DNA of 26,538 bases from UBA2834 sp963623365 (GCA_963623365.1 CAVFJY010000009.1:1-26538); one strand, 5' to 3'. Counted from the stretch's first letter, positions 15,258 to 22,087 are shown. Notes: generated by a model from the sequence alone, not told the origin. Numbers and translations are program-made.

Positions 15258-15284
15258 AGCCACCGTGCAAACGGTGGCTTTTTC
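15258..15284 (+). terminator. Intrinsic terminator after the acidic-protein gene
   Basis: Perfect 9-bp stem AGCCACCGT / ACGGTGGCT (15258-15266 with 15271-15279) with a GCAA tetraloop, followed by a T-rich run. Confidence 0.92.
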
Positions 15285-15297
15285 TATTTTGCTCATG

Positions 15298-15303
15298 TAT
15301 AAT
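15298..15303 (+). promoter_or_regulatory. -10 box of the SPFH gene
   Basis: TATAAT (15298-15303) with TG immediately before it, downstream of the terminator. Predicted start is about 15310, giving a ~20-base leader that holds AAGGAG (15319-15324). Confidence 0.6.
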
Positions 15304-15329
15304 TTATTTAAGGATTAAAAGGAGTGTAT

Positions 15330-16064
15330 ATGGCAATTTTGGTCGTACTATTTATCATTTTATTATTTTTCATTTTGCCGGGGATTCGCATCGTGCGCCA
15401 GTTCGAGCGCGGTGTGGTCTTTACTCTCGGTCGCTATTCCGGCACGCGTAATCCGGGTTTGCAACTGGTTATTCCGTATCTCCAGACTATGACTCGCGTC
15501 GATATTCGTTCTACGCCAATGGACGTGCCAAAGCAAGAGGTGATTACTAAAGATAATGTTACTGTGAACGTCGACGCAATCGTTTACTTCCGGGTACTCG
15601 ATCCCGCCAAAGCTCTGCTTGAGACGACTAACTACACCTATGCCACTATCAACCTTGCTCAGGCCGCACTACGCGATACGACCGGTGACTTCGAGCTCGA
15701 CCAATTGCTTTCTAAGCGTGACGAAATCGCGACTAAGATTAAAGAGAATGTCGATAAAGACGCCGAAAAGTGGGGCATCGATATTGAAAATGTGAAACTC
15801 CAAAATATCGAATTGCCGAGCGATATGAAGCGCGCCATGGCAAAACAGGCCGAAGCCGAACGCGAACGTCGTGCTGCTATTATTACTGCCGAAGGTGAAA
15901 AGAGTGCCGCGCAATCAATCTCCGAAGCTGCCAATTTGCTCGCGCGCACCCCAGGTGGTATCCAAGTGCGTACGCTCCAAACTCTGGAGAAAATTTCTAG
16001 CGACCCATCTCAAAAGACGGTCTTTGTTCTGCCAAATGGCATTGAAAAACTTCTTCATCATTAA
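15330..16064 (+). CDS. SPFH/Band 7 (stomatin/slipin-like) membrane protein
   Basis: I choose ATG 15330 because AAGGAG lies 5 bases upstream; GTG 15324 would overlap that site. The 244-residue protein begins with a membrane hairpin or anchor (~1-20). The Band 7 domain follows ('RQFERGVVFTLGRYSG', 'PGLQLVIPYLQ', 'VDIRSTPMDVPKQEVITKDNV'). Next is an Ala/Glu/Lys coiled coil ('AMAKQAEAERERRAAIITAEGEK') that drives oligomer formation, and a short C-terminus 'TVFVLPNGIEKLL'. This matches bacterial slipins, which build large membrane-bound rings and organise membrane domains or regulate proteases. No NfeD-type membrane protease partner gene adjoins it here. Confidence 0.94.
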   Translation: MAILVVLFIILLFFILPGIRIVRQFERGVVFTLGRYSGTRNPGLQLVIPYLQTMTRVDIRSTPMDVPKQEVITKDNVTVNVDAIVYFRVLDPAKALLETTNYTYATINLAQAALRDTTGDFELDQLLSKRDEIATKIKENVDKDAEKWGIDIENVKLQNIELPSDMKRAMAKQAEAERERRAAIITAEGEKSAAQSISEAANLLARTPGGIQVRTLQTLEKISSDPSQKTVFVLPNGIEKLLHH

Positions 16065-16119
16065 TTCGCCCGCAAGCCATCTCTGTTAGAGGTGAAAAAC
16101 CGTTAAAACATAAGCAAAA

Positions 16120-16146
16120 TTAGCACTCTCGCATTGACAGTGCTAA
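16120..16146 (+). promoter_or_regulatory. CIRCE operator (HrcA binding site)
   Basis: TTAGCACTC, 9 bases, then CAGTGCTAA. This matches the CIRCE consensus TTAGCACTC-N9-GAGTGCTAA at all but one base. The operator covers the -35 box of the hsp20 promoter, so HrcA bound here would block polymerase. Confidence 0.93.
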
Positions 16147-16162
16147 TTTTGTGTACTATACT
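16134..16162 (+). promoter_or_regulatory. hsp20 promoter under CIRCE control
   Basis: TTGACA (16134-16139), lying inside the CIRCE element, a 17-base spacer, then TATACT (16157-16162). Start at about 16169, with a ~78-base leader ending in AAAGGA 6 bases before the ATG. Confidence 0.9.
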
Positions 16163-16246
16163 GAGAGTGTAGCGAAAGCAACCGATAAAGTAAGATAAGA
16201 GCGGTTAGCAACTAGCTATTAAACTAACAGTTAGAAAGGAAAAACT

Positions 16247-16729
16247 ATGTTTTATCCAAGTGTAGAAAATCTTTTTGACGAGATGTTTAATTTTGACGAC
16301 GACTTCTTTGGCCGCGAGCCAGAACATCATATGCTGCCTGCGCGTGGTGGCAAACATCATGAACGCGCCCTCATGCGCACCGATGTGAATGAGGATGATA
16401 AAGCCTATGAGCTCAGCATTGATCTCCCGGGCTTTGATAAAAAAGATATTAAAGTTAAACTCGACAATGGCCTCTTGACTGTCTCGGCCGAGAAAGTTGA
16501 AGAGCAGACCGAGAGAACGGATGATAAAGGCAAAGCTAGCAAGCATGGCAAGCTCATTCGCAAAGAACGCTACGTTGGCTCCATGAGTCGTAGCTGGTAT
16601 ATCGGCGAAGATATTGACCGCGCGGAAATTGCGGCAAAATATCACAATGGCGTTTTGAAGCTGACTGTGCCAAAGGCTAAGAAAGAAGAACTGCCAGAAG
16701 ATAAGAAATATATCGCTATCGAAGGCTAA
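16247..16729 (+). CDS. hsp20: Small heat-shock protein, Hsp20/alpha-crystallin family
   Basis: The 160-residue protein has a short N-terminal arm ('PSVENLFDEMFNFDDDFFG') and an alpha-crystallin domain (~40-150) with 'YELSIDLPGFDKKDIKVKLDNGLLTVSAEK'. The conserved 'YHNGVLKLTVPKA' follows (family pattern GVLxLxxPK). The C-terminal tail holds 'KKYIAIEG', close to the usual I-x-I/V anchoring motif. It would hold unfolding proteins as an ATP-independent chaperone. Expression is predicted to be heat-inducible through HrcA, since a CIRCE operator overlaps the promoter. Single-gene transcription unit with a terminator directly after. Confidence 0.97.
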   Translation: MFYPSVENLFDEMFNFDDDFFGREPEHHMLPARGGKHHERALMRTDVNEDDKAYELSIDLPGFDKKDIKVKLDNGLLTVSAEKVEEQTERTDDKGKASKHGKLIRKERYVGSMSRSWYIGEDIDRAEIAAKYHNGVLKLTVPKAKKEELPEDKKYIAIEG

Positions 16730-16750
16730 ATCAACTAAACCGTCAAAGAT

Positions 16751-16782
16751 AAAAGCCACCCTTGCTCCTTTGGGTGGCTTTT
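16751..16782. terminator. Bidirectional intrinsic terminator between convergent genes
   Basis: Perfect 11-bp stem (16751-16761 with 16772-16782), GC-rich with flanking A4/T4 and a 10-base loop. It lies between hsp20 (plus) and the DsbA-like gene (minus) and can serve both. Confidence 0.88.
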
Positions 16783-16824
16783 GCGATGAAAGATTTGAGT
16801 GACGTTTAGCTTAGCGCGCTGCGC

Positions 16825-17535
16825 CTAATTCTTTGAGCTCAGTCCCGCGTCTAGCATGAGTTTTGCTTGCTTCCAGTCTTCAGTTGTATTCCAGTTGCCC
16901 AAGAAACCGCTCGTTTGCGTTTTGTCGAAGACGAAATATGGCACGCCTTGCACGACATTTTGCGCGCGCGTTGTCGCTGTATTTAACGCCGATTCCATTT
17001 CATGATTATCCAAACAAGTTTTAAAGCGTTCAACATCTAACTCTGCTCGCTCGGCAATCGCATAGAAATAATCATTCTCAAGGTCAGGAATCTTTTCGGA
17101 ATTTTTATCGACGCCAATCCCCTTCGAATGGTAATCCTCGTAGAGCTGGTCCAATGCCGCAGAATAGAATTCCCAGAATTTTCCCTGGTCGGCGGCACAA
17201 TAACTCGACTCGCCACCAGGTTTACTATTGTTTGAATGCCCCGACACGTAGTTAATATCCGTCATCCGAATCTCAAATAGTACATTCTCGTTCTCGATAT
17301 ATTTTTCTTTGAATTCCTCAAAATTTGCCTGTACGGCGTGCGAGAATTTGTCGCAGTATGGACAAAAGATATCCGTATACATAATAAAATGATGTTCCGC
17401 CGTCTCTTTATTGCCGACCGTCATCCCCTCGTTCCAGACTTTATATTCGACTGGCTTGCTTGCGTTATAGATAATCAACGAAAAAATAAATCCGACGACT
17501 AGTACGACCGCGATAATTCTAATGGCTTTTTGCAT
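16825..17535 (-). CDS. DsbA-like thiol-disulfide oxidoreductase, membrane-anchored
   Basis: ATG 17535 has AGGAG 4 bases upstream; an alternative ATG at 17559 has no such site and would only add eight residues. The 236-residue protein has an N-terminal anchor helix (~5-25). An extracytoplasmic thioredoxin-fold/DsbA domain follows, with active-site 'FCPYC' (CPYC at 58-61), helical insert 'CAADQGKFWEFYSAALDQLY' and the cis-Pro loop 'GVPYFVF'. This matches the BdbD/DsbA group that introduces disulfides into exported proteins. It overlaps the upstream gene, whose product has an intramembrane CPSC motif that could reoxidise it. The predicted substrates include the Cys-rich surface proteins encoded in this window. 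Confidence 0.92.
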   Translation of the reverse strand: MQKAIRIIAVVLVVGFIFSLIIYNASKPVEYKVWNEGMTVGNKETAEHHFIMYTDIFCPYCDKFSHAVQANFEEFKEKYIENENVLFEIRMTDINYVSGHSNNSKPGGESSYCAADQGKFWEFYSAALDQLYEDYHSKGIGVDKNSEKIPDLENDYFYAIAERAELDVERFKTCLDNHEMESALNTATTRAQNVVQGVPYFVFDKTQTSGFLGNWNTTEDWKQAKLMLDAGLSSKN

Positions 17536-18148
17536 TCTGCTCCTTTTTGCTTTGCTCATTACTTATGTTTACATAGGTGATATAACCCAACTTTATTACC
17601 GTATAAAGCAGCAGGAACAATGCTAATGCCGAAAAAATGCGACTCACATTTTCCGCTAGCGCCATTGCACTGGTGCCCGCAATTGCCGTCAAGATGGGCG
17701 TCAACAGTCCAACACCGCAGCTCGGACAACCTAGCGCCACGAATCCCAGCACTGAACCAATACTGCCTGTACTCGCGCCGTCCAGCGCCTGTTCTTTGGC
17801 GCGGCAACGCCACGAATGAATCAGTAGCGGAATAATTAGTGCCTGCATTAGTGCCATCAAAATAATCATTACGCCGTGCAGGCTACAAAAGTTCAGCGCC
17901 ATTTCGCCAACAACTCGCCCTAACACTTCCATTTTGCGCGAAAATTCCAGCCCGGAAGTAATTAGTGTCCAGTTGGTATTGCCGTCTTTGAAGAAATTCA
18001 GAATAAATAAGAATAGGAGCAGGGAAATTAGGAAAGTGGCTAGGTATTTTGGTCGTCGGAGCAGCTGCCTAATTCCGGCTAGCGCCAATTTGCTCTGGTC
18101 GGATGCCGTTTCAAGCGAGCGCTTAATATTTATTTTTCGCTTTCCCAT
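17519..18148 (-). CDS. Membrane protein with intramembrane CPSC motif
   Basis: The 209-residue protein has a basic N-terminus and about five membrane helices (~35-52, 75-90, 92-112, 128-160 and 168-194). The fourth contains 'LGCPSCGVGLLTPILTAIAG' (CPSC at 141-144). Two more Cys lie at 88 and 115. I recognise no named family. It is clearly not a typical DsbB or VKOR by sequence, but a CXXC at a membrane helix next to a DsbA-like gene suggests a thiol-redox relay partner. It overlaps the superoxide reductase gene upstream by 19 bases and the DsbA-like gene downstream by 17. Functional assignment is inference from context. Confidence 0.85.
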   Translation of the reverse strand: MGKRKINIKRSLETASDQSKLALAGIRQLLRRPKYLATFLISLLLFLFILNFFKDGNTNWTLITSGLEFSRKMEVLGRVVGEMALNFCSLHGVMIILMALMQALIIPLLIHSWRCRAKEQALDGASTGSIGSVLGFVALGCPSCGVGLLTPILTAIAGTSAMALAENVSRIFSALALFLLLYTVIKLGYITYVNISNEQSKKEQNAKSH

Positions 18149-18522
18149 AAACCATGAATATTACAGAAACCATAAGCGTGCAGATGGCCGTCGCTCTTCA
18201 TTTTTGAGAATTTCACTACTGGTGGCGTTGTTAGGCCCAACTTTTGCACTTCGACTCGCTCGCCGTCGGTTAAGGCGATCCATTCAATTCGATGCTGTGC
18301 GGTCATTGGGTGTAATTGTAGACCAACCTGCACCTCGGTGTCGCTCATATCGAAATTAATAATTGGCAAATGTTTTTCGCTGCCTTCGCTAGTGTGGCGG
18401 CGACTATCAAGAATATCCATTTCTGTACCGCAGCAAGACGGACGCACATTCGGGTCAACCATAACCATTAATAAATTCCCGCAGGTATTACAGCGATAAA
18501 ACTTCAGACCTTCGTTATACAT
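18130..18522 (-). CDS. dfx: Desulfoferrodoxin, superoxide reductase (class I)
   Basis: The 130-residue protein has an N-terminal desulforedoxin-type Fe(Cys)4 site (Cys11, Cys14, Cys30, Cys31). The C-terminal catalytic SOR domain has 'SEKHLP' (Glu49-Lys50-His51), His71 and His77 in 'LHPMTAQHRIEW', and Cys120/His123 in 'FCNIHGLW'. These are all the expected iron ligands plus the active-site Glu-Lys. The enzyme reduces superoxide to hydrogen peroxide without making oxygen, using rubredoxin-like electron donors, and is typical of anaerobes and microaerophiles. First gene of a three-gene redox operon. TGT-TAAGAT promoter and AAGGAGG lie directly upstream. Confidence 0.96.
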   Translation of the reverse strand: MYNEGLKFYRCNTCGNLLMVMVDPNVRPSCCGTEMDILDSRRHTSEGSEKHLPIINFDMSDTEVQVGLQLHPMTAQHRIEWIALTDGERVEVQKLGLTTPPVVKFSKMKSDGHLHAYGFCNIHGLWESEK

Positions 18523-18525
18523 AAA

Positions 18526-18551
18526 CCTCCTTAGATATTTTTATCTTAACA
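18526..18551 (-). promoter_or_regulatory. Promoter and ribosome binding site of the redox operon
   Basis: On the minus strand, TGT-TAAGAT (18551-18543) is followed by AAGGAGG (18532-18526), 3 bases before the dfx ATG (18522). The predicted leader is only ~14 bases and consists almost entirely of the Shine-Dalgarno sequence. Confidence 0.6.
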
Positions 18552-18684
18552 TATCGCTAAGCAAAAATGTAGCCATAACTACTATCTATATTTCACAATA
18601 AAAAAACGAAAAGTAAATAGTTTTTCCGTTACCACCCCTGTTATTTCCGTCAAAATCAAGACATAAAAATTATAAAAATCAACA

Positions 18685-18712
18685 TTGACACTTAATCTGC
18701 TTGCGTTAAAAT
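18685..18712 (+). promoter_or_regulatory. Strong promoter of a small RNA before uppS
   Basis: TTGACA (18685-18690), a 16-base spacer, then TAAAAT (18707-18712), with an A/T-rich upstream region (18590-18684) that could act as an UP element. Predicted start is about 18719. Confidence 0.7.
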
Positions 18713-18718
18713 GTAATT

Positions 18719-18808
18719 AGAACGTTCGGACGGATTTGAGAGATCGCCTGAGCGGTCTAATTGGATGTTGTTGAGTGTGACAAATACCACTGGGAGGTGG
18801 TATTTTTT
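18719..18808 (+). ncRNA. Candidate small RNA, ~87 nt, unidentified
   Basis: The 306-base gap between dfx and uppS holds an A/T-rich block, a consensus-like promoter and a short transcript ending in a perfect terminator before the separate uppS promoter. Predicted structure: a small CGT-TCGG-ACG hairpin (18723-18732), a 7-bp hairpin AGATCGC-CTGA-GCGGTCT (18741-18758) with one G-T pair, a linker and the terminator stem. The 18738-18760 segment resembles the D-arm side of a tRNA-Ser, but no acceptor 3' strand or T-arm follows, so it is not a tRNA. No known family recognised. Confidence 0.5.
18782..18808 (+). terminator. Intrinsic terminator of the small RNA
   Basis: Perfect 9-bp stem AAATACCAC / GTGGTATTT (18782-18790 with 18797-18805) with a six-base loop TGGGAG and a T-run. 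It lies just before the uppS -10 box. Confidence 0.85.
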
Positions 18809-18817
18809 TGCTATACT
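18809..18817 (+). promoter_or_regulatory. Extended -10 promoter of uppS (near-leaderless)
   Basis: TGC-TATACT (18809-18817), whose -10 ends 11 bases before ATG 18829. The T-run of the preceding terminator directly abuts it. No Shine-Dalgarno sequence. Confidence 0.65.
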
Positions 18818-18828
18818 AGAATCAAATT

Positions 18829-19554
18829 ATGGCAACGCAGAGTGATTTAGATTATAACCAGCTGAAAATTCCAACTCATGTTGGTATTATTGTCGACGGC
18901 AATGGTCGTTGGGCCAAAGAACGTGGTCTTTCGCGTCTCAAGGGGCATGATGCCGGTTTTGAAAATTTGCGCCAGTTAATTAAATATATTCATGCGCGCG
19001 GGATTAAATATCTCAGTCTCTATGTATTCTCGACTGAAAATTTCAAGCGTGACCGCGCCGAAGTTGAGCATCTAATGGACTTATTTGTGTTGATGTATAA
19101 AAAATACCAGCGCGATTTTATCGATAATAATATTAAAGCTATCTTCTCGGGACGCGACGCGCCCTTGCCGCCTCGCGTTTTGCGGGTGCGCGATGAATTA
19201 GCTGCCGCTACGAAGGATAATACTGGCGGCGTCGTCAATTTTTGTCTCAATTATGGTGGACGCGCCGAGCTGATTGATGCCGTCAAAAAGCTTATCAAGG
19301 CGGGCATTGACCCTGATACACTCCAAGAGGAGGATTTGCGCCATTATCTGTATCAAGATTTGCCCGATGTCGATTTGATGATTCGCACTAGTGGCGAGCT
19401 GCGCCTGAGTAATTTTCTGCTCTGGCAGAATTCTTATGCCGAATTCTATTTCCCCAAAACCAAATTCCCTGATTTTCATGCAGTGGACTTCGATCAAGCT
19501 ATTCTAGAATATACTGCCCGCGATCGTCGCTTTGGCGGAATCAAGCAGAACTAG
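18829..19554 (+). CDS. uppS: Undecaprenyl diphosphate synthase (cis-prenyltransferase)
   Basis: The 241-residue protein has the family motifs: 'HVGIIVDGNGRWAKERG' with the catalytic Asp at 23, 'GHDAGFENLR', 'YLSLYVFSTENFKR', 'FCLNYGGRAELIDA', 'DLMIRTSGELRLSNFLLWQ' and a final 'RDRRFGG'. It condenses isopentenyl diphosphate onto farnesyl diphosphate in cis to make the C55 lipid carrier for peptidoglycan and other wall polymers. Length is normal. The gene stands alone, without the cdsA/dxr neighbours common in other bacteria, and is convergent with the pilin-peptidase gene 17 bases downstream. Confidence 0.97.
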   Translation: MATQSDLDYNQLKIPTHVGIIVDGNGRWAKERGLSRLKGHDAGFENLRQLIKYIHARGIKYLSLYVFSTENFKRDRAEVEHLMDLFVLMYKKYQRDFIDNNIKAIFSGRDAPLPPRVLRVRDELAAATKDNTGGVVNFCLNYGGRAELIDAVKKLIKAGIDPDTLQEEDLRHYLYQDLPDVDLMIRTSGELRLSNFLLWQNSYAEFYFPKTKFPDFHAVDFDQAILEYTARDRRFGGIKQN

Positions 19555-19571
19555 TTGCCAGTAGCAGGCGG

Positions 19572-20696
19572 TTAGCAGCTCTTGATATTGCGCGCTTTCT
19601 TGTCGCTACCAGGATTTCTGAAGGGGCGAACATAATAGCCGTATTTACTCTTTGACCATAAGTCGAGCGTAGACTTCTTTGTTTTAGTTGAACCGCCAGA
19701 TGTCATAATGGTCCTATTTCCCGCTGCGCGTAGCGAACCATCGGTGTTTAAGAAAAGCAGGTCGTTTTCCGTAAACTGGCTACGTGACTTAACGGAGGCT
19801 TTGTAGCCGACTGCTACCACGAAATGTCTCCCTCTGCCGGTAGAATATTTTACCTGCACGACTACCGGCCAGCCGTTCGAGAGTTGGTCATAAATCATCG
19901 ACAAGGTATCTTCCTTGCTGAAGGTTTTTACGCTATAAAAGTTGGAGGCACGCTTATAGGCAGAGGCGCAATGATCGCTGGTGGTCGTGCCATACACCAT
20001 ATCGTAGGCAAAAGTCTCCGCAAAAGACAAACAGGTGTCGTTATCGCGGTCTGATTCAATGCAGCTACCGCTGTCATTACAATCCTTATTGTCCTGTGCA
20101 ACTCTGCGTCTACTCAGACTCTTCATATAATCGCGCACTTTCGTTGTGGTATTGGCTACTGTCCAGTTCTGACCAAGTGCATTCAGCGTAGTCGTACCCG
20201 CAGGATTTTTTATCGCCGCCTTGTAATCTTTGATATTGCTTACATCATTGCCACTCGTTGGCTGAGTTATATTGCCGCTGACATTTGATTGCGTATTTTG
20301 ACTACTGCTCGTTGAAATTGGTTCTGCAGTTGTATTAATTGGATTCTGACAAGTTGAAGTACTCGTATCGGCAGTAATATTAAGAATATTGCCAGGAATA
20401 AGCAGGCCAAGAATTAGATAGATCAGCCCATAGCAGACAATTCCAATGATAATCTCTAAAAAGCGCTTCTTTGCGCGGGCGACTTGCTCTGCGTTGTCGC
20501 GCGCGGTCAAATATTGTATGCCCACGACAATAATTCCAATTGTTGCCAGCACGCCGATGCCTGCCGTGAGTAAATTAACCGCCATTAAAACAATCTTAAA
20601 GATTGCTCCACCTTCGCAGTTGTCGCAGACTTCGCCGAATAGCGTTGTTTGGATGCAATTCGTGGTCGTAGTTGCTAATATCGTCAGAATACTCAT
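19572..20696 (-). CDS. VirB2-like pilin domain fused to C39/papain-like cysteine peptidase
   Basis: In this 374-residue protein, residues ~30-102 hold two membrane helices around a short basic loop ('GIQYLTARDNAEQVARAKKRF'), the layout of TrbC/VirB2 pilins. A ~60-residue Ser/Thr/Asn-rich linker follows. The C-terminal domain has the order of a papain/C39-type peptidase: Cys222 in 'DTCLSFAETFAYDM', His291 in 'GRGRHFVVAVGY' and Asn317/Asp319 in 'LFLNTDG'. The pilin half closely resembles that of the gene at 22154-23626. Extra Cys pairs (24/27, 206/212, 243) suggest disulfides. Its start overlaps the stop of the gene upstream (ATGA). A role in surface proteolysis or maturation is inferred; substrate unknown. 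Confidence 0.82.
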   Translation of the reverse strand: MSILTILATTTTNCIQTTLFGEVCDNCEGGAIFKIVLMAVNLLTAGIGVLATIGIIVVGIQYLTARDNAEQVARAKKRFLEIIIGIVCYGLIYLILGLLIPGNILNITADTSTSTCQNPINTTAEPISTSSSQNTQSNVSGNITQPTSGNDVSNIKDYKAAIKNPAGTTTLNALGQNWTVANTTTKVRDYMKSLSRRRVAQDNKDCNDSGSCIESDRDNDTCLSFAETFAYDMVYGTTTSDHCASAYKRASNFYSVKTFSKEDTLSMIYDQLSNGWPVVVQVKYSTGRGRHFVVAVGYKASVKSRSQFTENDLLFLNTDGSLRAAGNRTIMTSGGSTKTKKSTLDLWSKSKYGYYVRPFRNPGSDKKARNIKSC

Positions 20697-21424
20697 TTAG
20701 TCCCTCGTTTGATTACATAAAATTTTGCATCGCTCTTCAAGGCGGCGAATAAAGTAGTTTTGGAAATCGTTGTCGGAATAGCACAGCCGTCGCAAGCCTC
20801 GCCAACCGCATAATAGCGGAATAGTCCTAGTAGTGGTGCCGCCGCATAAACCAAAACTGCCTTGCCCGTTTCTGAAAAAGGCGCATCGCCCTCACCTTCA
20901 ATTAAAACGACAGCGCCATTGTCAAGATAATAGTGCAGGATATTCGCATTTGCGCCCGCGATTTCCGTAATTGTAATGCCGTAATTTAGTGCTGCCTCTG
21001 CGACTGGCGTCTTCTCGAGTGCGACCGGACTAACATAGCTGTTATTTAGTGCCGAGAAAGCTACGCTATAGACTAGCGCCGACTCTGTCGTACTTGATTC
21101 TAGGCTAAGCGGGAAATAATTTTCCGTCAGATTGTAAAATGCCGTCTCGTCCGTATTGGATGCATAATTCTTCTGCGCCATACTCTCAACCGCTTTCGCG
21201 AGTTCAGGATATAACTCTTCCTGTTCCTCGGCGGGATCAACCAAGGCGTTGATTTGTGCGTCTTCTTCGGCTGAATCAATTTGTTTTGAGATGAGCAAGG
21301 CGATAAATGCTACTGCTCCTGCAATCACCAACACGACCCCCGCAACAATTAGAATCTTTTTTAATGGACTGCGCGGCTGATTATAAGCATAATAATTGTC
21401 GCTAGGCGTAAACGGATTTCTCAT
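20693..21424 (-). CDS. Single-helix membrane protein, degenerate peptidase-like domain
   Basis: The 243-residue protein has a cytoplasmic N-terminus (1-20, Tyr/Pro-rich), one membrane helix (~24-45), an acidic linker ('SAEEDAQINALVDPAEEQEE') and a C-terminal domain (~85-240). By eye this domain resembles the peptidase domain of the gene at 22154-23626. 'YGITITEIAGANANILHYYL' aligns with 'YGITLQSINGQDINAYVAAL', followed by 'NGAVVLIEGEGDAPF...GKAVLVYA' against 'RGHVVNLMVTGPGGF...GNHYILALS'. The catalytic His position is Lys-Ala and the Cys position has no Cys, so it should be inactive. It is co-translated with the pilin-peptidase gene through an ATGA overlap, which suggests partnership. Confidence 0.72.
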   Translation of the reverse strand: MRNPFTPSDNYYAYNQPRSPLKKILIVAGVVLVIAGAVAFIALLISKQIDSAEEDAQINALVDPAEEQEELYPELAKAVESMAQKNYASNTDETAFYNLTENYFPLSLESSTTESALVYSVAFSALNNSYVSPVALEKTPVAEAALNYGITITEIAGANANILHYYLDNGAVVLIEGEGDAPFSETGKAVLVYAAAPLLGLFRYYAVGEACDGCAIPTTISKTTLFAALKSDAKFYVIKRGTK

Positions 21425-21431
21425 ATTTTTT

Positions 21432-21437
21432 ATTATA
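21432..21437 (-). promoter_or_regulatory. -10 box of the pseudo-peptidase/pilin-peptidase operon
   Basis: On the minus strand, TATAAT (21437-21432) ends 7 bases before ATG 21424, so the mRNA should be leaderless. Flanks are very A/T-rich and there is no TG extension. Confidence 0.6.
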
Positions 21438-21490
21438 TATTTAGTTAAGCGCTTACGCTAGTTTCAACATGACAAACAGAGAGAAGGGCG

Positions 21491-21496
21491 TATAAT
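21491..21496 (+). promoter_or_regulatory. -10 box of the gene at 21503 (leaderless)
   Basis: TATAAT (21491-21496) ends exactly 6 bases before ATG 21503, placing the expected transcription start at the start codon. Confidence 0.65.
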
Positions 21497-21502
21497 AAGC
21501 AC

Positions 21503-22087
21503 ATGAATAATGACATTATTAGCCCTACGCACTATTCAAGTATCCCCAGCGCGGCGCCCGTCCAAAAACCCAAGCAAAAAATAATTATTCCTGTTATTAT
21601 TGGCGTAATTATACTTGTTGCCGCAGTTGTCGGCGCCGTCATCATTGTCAAAACTAGCTCTGCGCACAGTGATGGGGTGGCCGAAGAGATCGAAGAAACC
21701 GAAGCATTCAACGAAACTGATGCATATTCGACTTACCAAACTTATGACTATTTTTCCGACCTACAAAATATATATCTTAACCTTGCGGAAACTATGTCGC
21801 TCGAGCTGGCGGAGAACATCGCCGCGCGTAGTAACGCCAAGGTTTATAGCCAAAGCTTTATCGCCCAACAAGCATTGGGTCTAACGGACGATTATTGCGG
21901 CGCCGAATATATTACTTTTACGCTTGCGCATGAAAATGGCGTCGATTATATCGAAGATATTGTCTATCACGATTGCAAGTCGCAGCTTCGGACTAGTATT
22001 TCTGAGATGGGCGACGGCAGTTATTTGNNNNNNNNNNCTTACGATAATAAGACCGACGCCTTGCTCGACCATCTCTCGCTTAAATAA
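21503..22087 (+). CDS. Small single-helix membrane protein, interrupted by assembly gap
   Basis: The ~194-residue protein has a Pro/Ser-containing cytoplasmic N-terminus, a membrane helix (~27-49) and an acidic linker ('EEIEETEAFNETD'). The external domain of ~130 residues has two Cys ('DDYCGAEYITF', 'VYHDCKSQL') that could pair. Its layout (Pro/Lys-rich start, helix, acidic linker, external domain) resembles the divergent gene at 20693-21424, but I see no peptidase motif. Ten Ns at 22028-22037 interrupt it near the 3' end. The frame continues to a stop if the gap really is 10 bases, otherwise the last ~17 residues are uncertain. Function unknown; context links it to the pilin-peptidase locus. 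Confidence 0.7.
   Translation: MNNDIISPTHYSSIPSAAPVQKPKQKIIIPVIIGVIILVAAVVGAVIIVKTSSAHSDGVAEEIEETEAFNETDAYSTYQTYDYFSDLQNIYLNLAETMSLELAENIAARSNAKVYSQSFIAQQALGLTDDYCGAEYITFTLAHENGVDYIEDIVYHDCKSQLRTSISEMGDGSYLXXXXYDNKTDALLDHLSLK
22028..22037. other. Assembly gap (10 Ns)
   Basis: Ten undetermined bases inside the 3' end of the gene at 21503-22087. A length of exactly 10 is often a placeholder, so the true distance may differ. Confidence 0.99.

Noticed and set aside
16205..16759. 184-codon minus-strand frame opposite hsp20
   Set aside because: Mirror of the hsp20 coding sequence; the hydrophobic look comes from reading acidic and lysine codons in reverse complement.
18736..18760. tRNA-Ser gene suggested by a D-arm-like stretch
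   Set aside because: No matching acceptor 3' strand, no anticodon arm and no T-arm (no GTTCGAA-like loop) follow; the region ends in a terminator hairpin instead.
18765..18845. Leader-peptide frame containing Trp-Tyr-Phe-Phe before uppS (attenuator-like)
   Set aside because: The aromatic codons come from the terminator stem and its T-run, the frame runs across the uppS promoter, and uppS has no link to aromatic amino acids.
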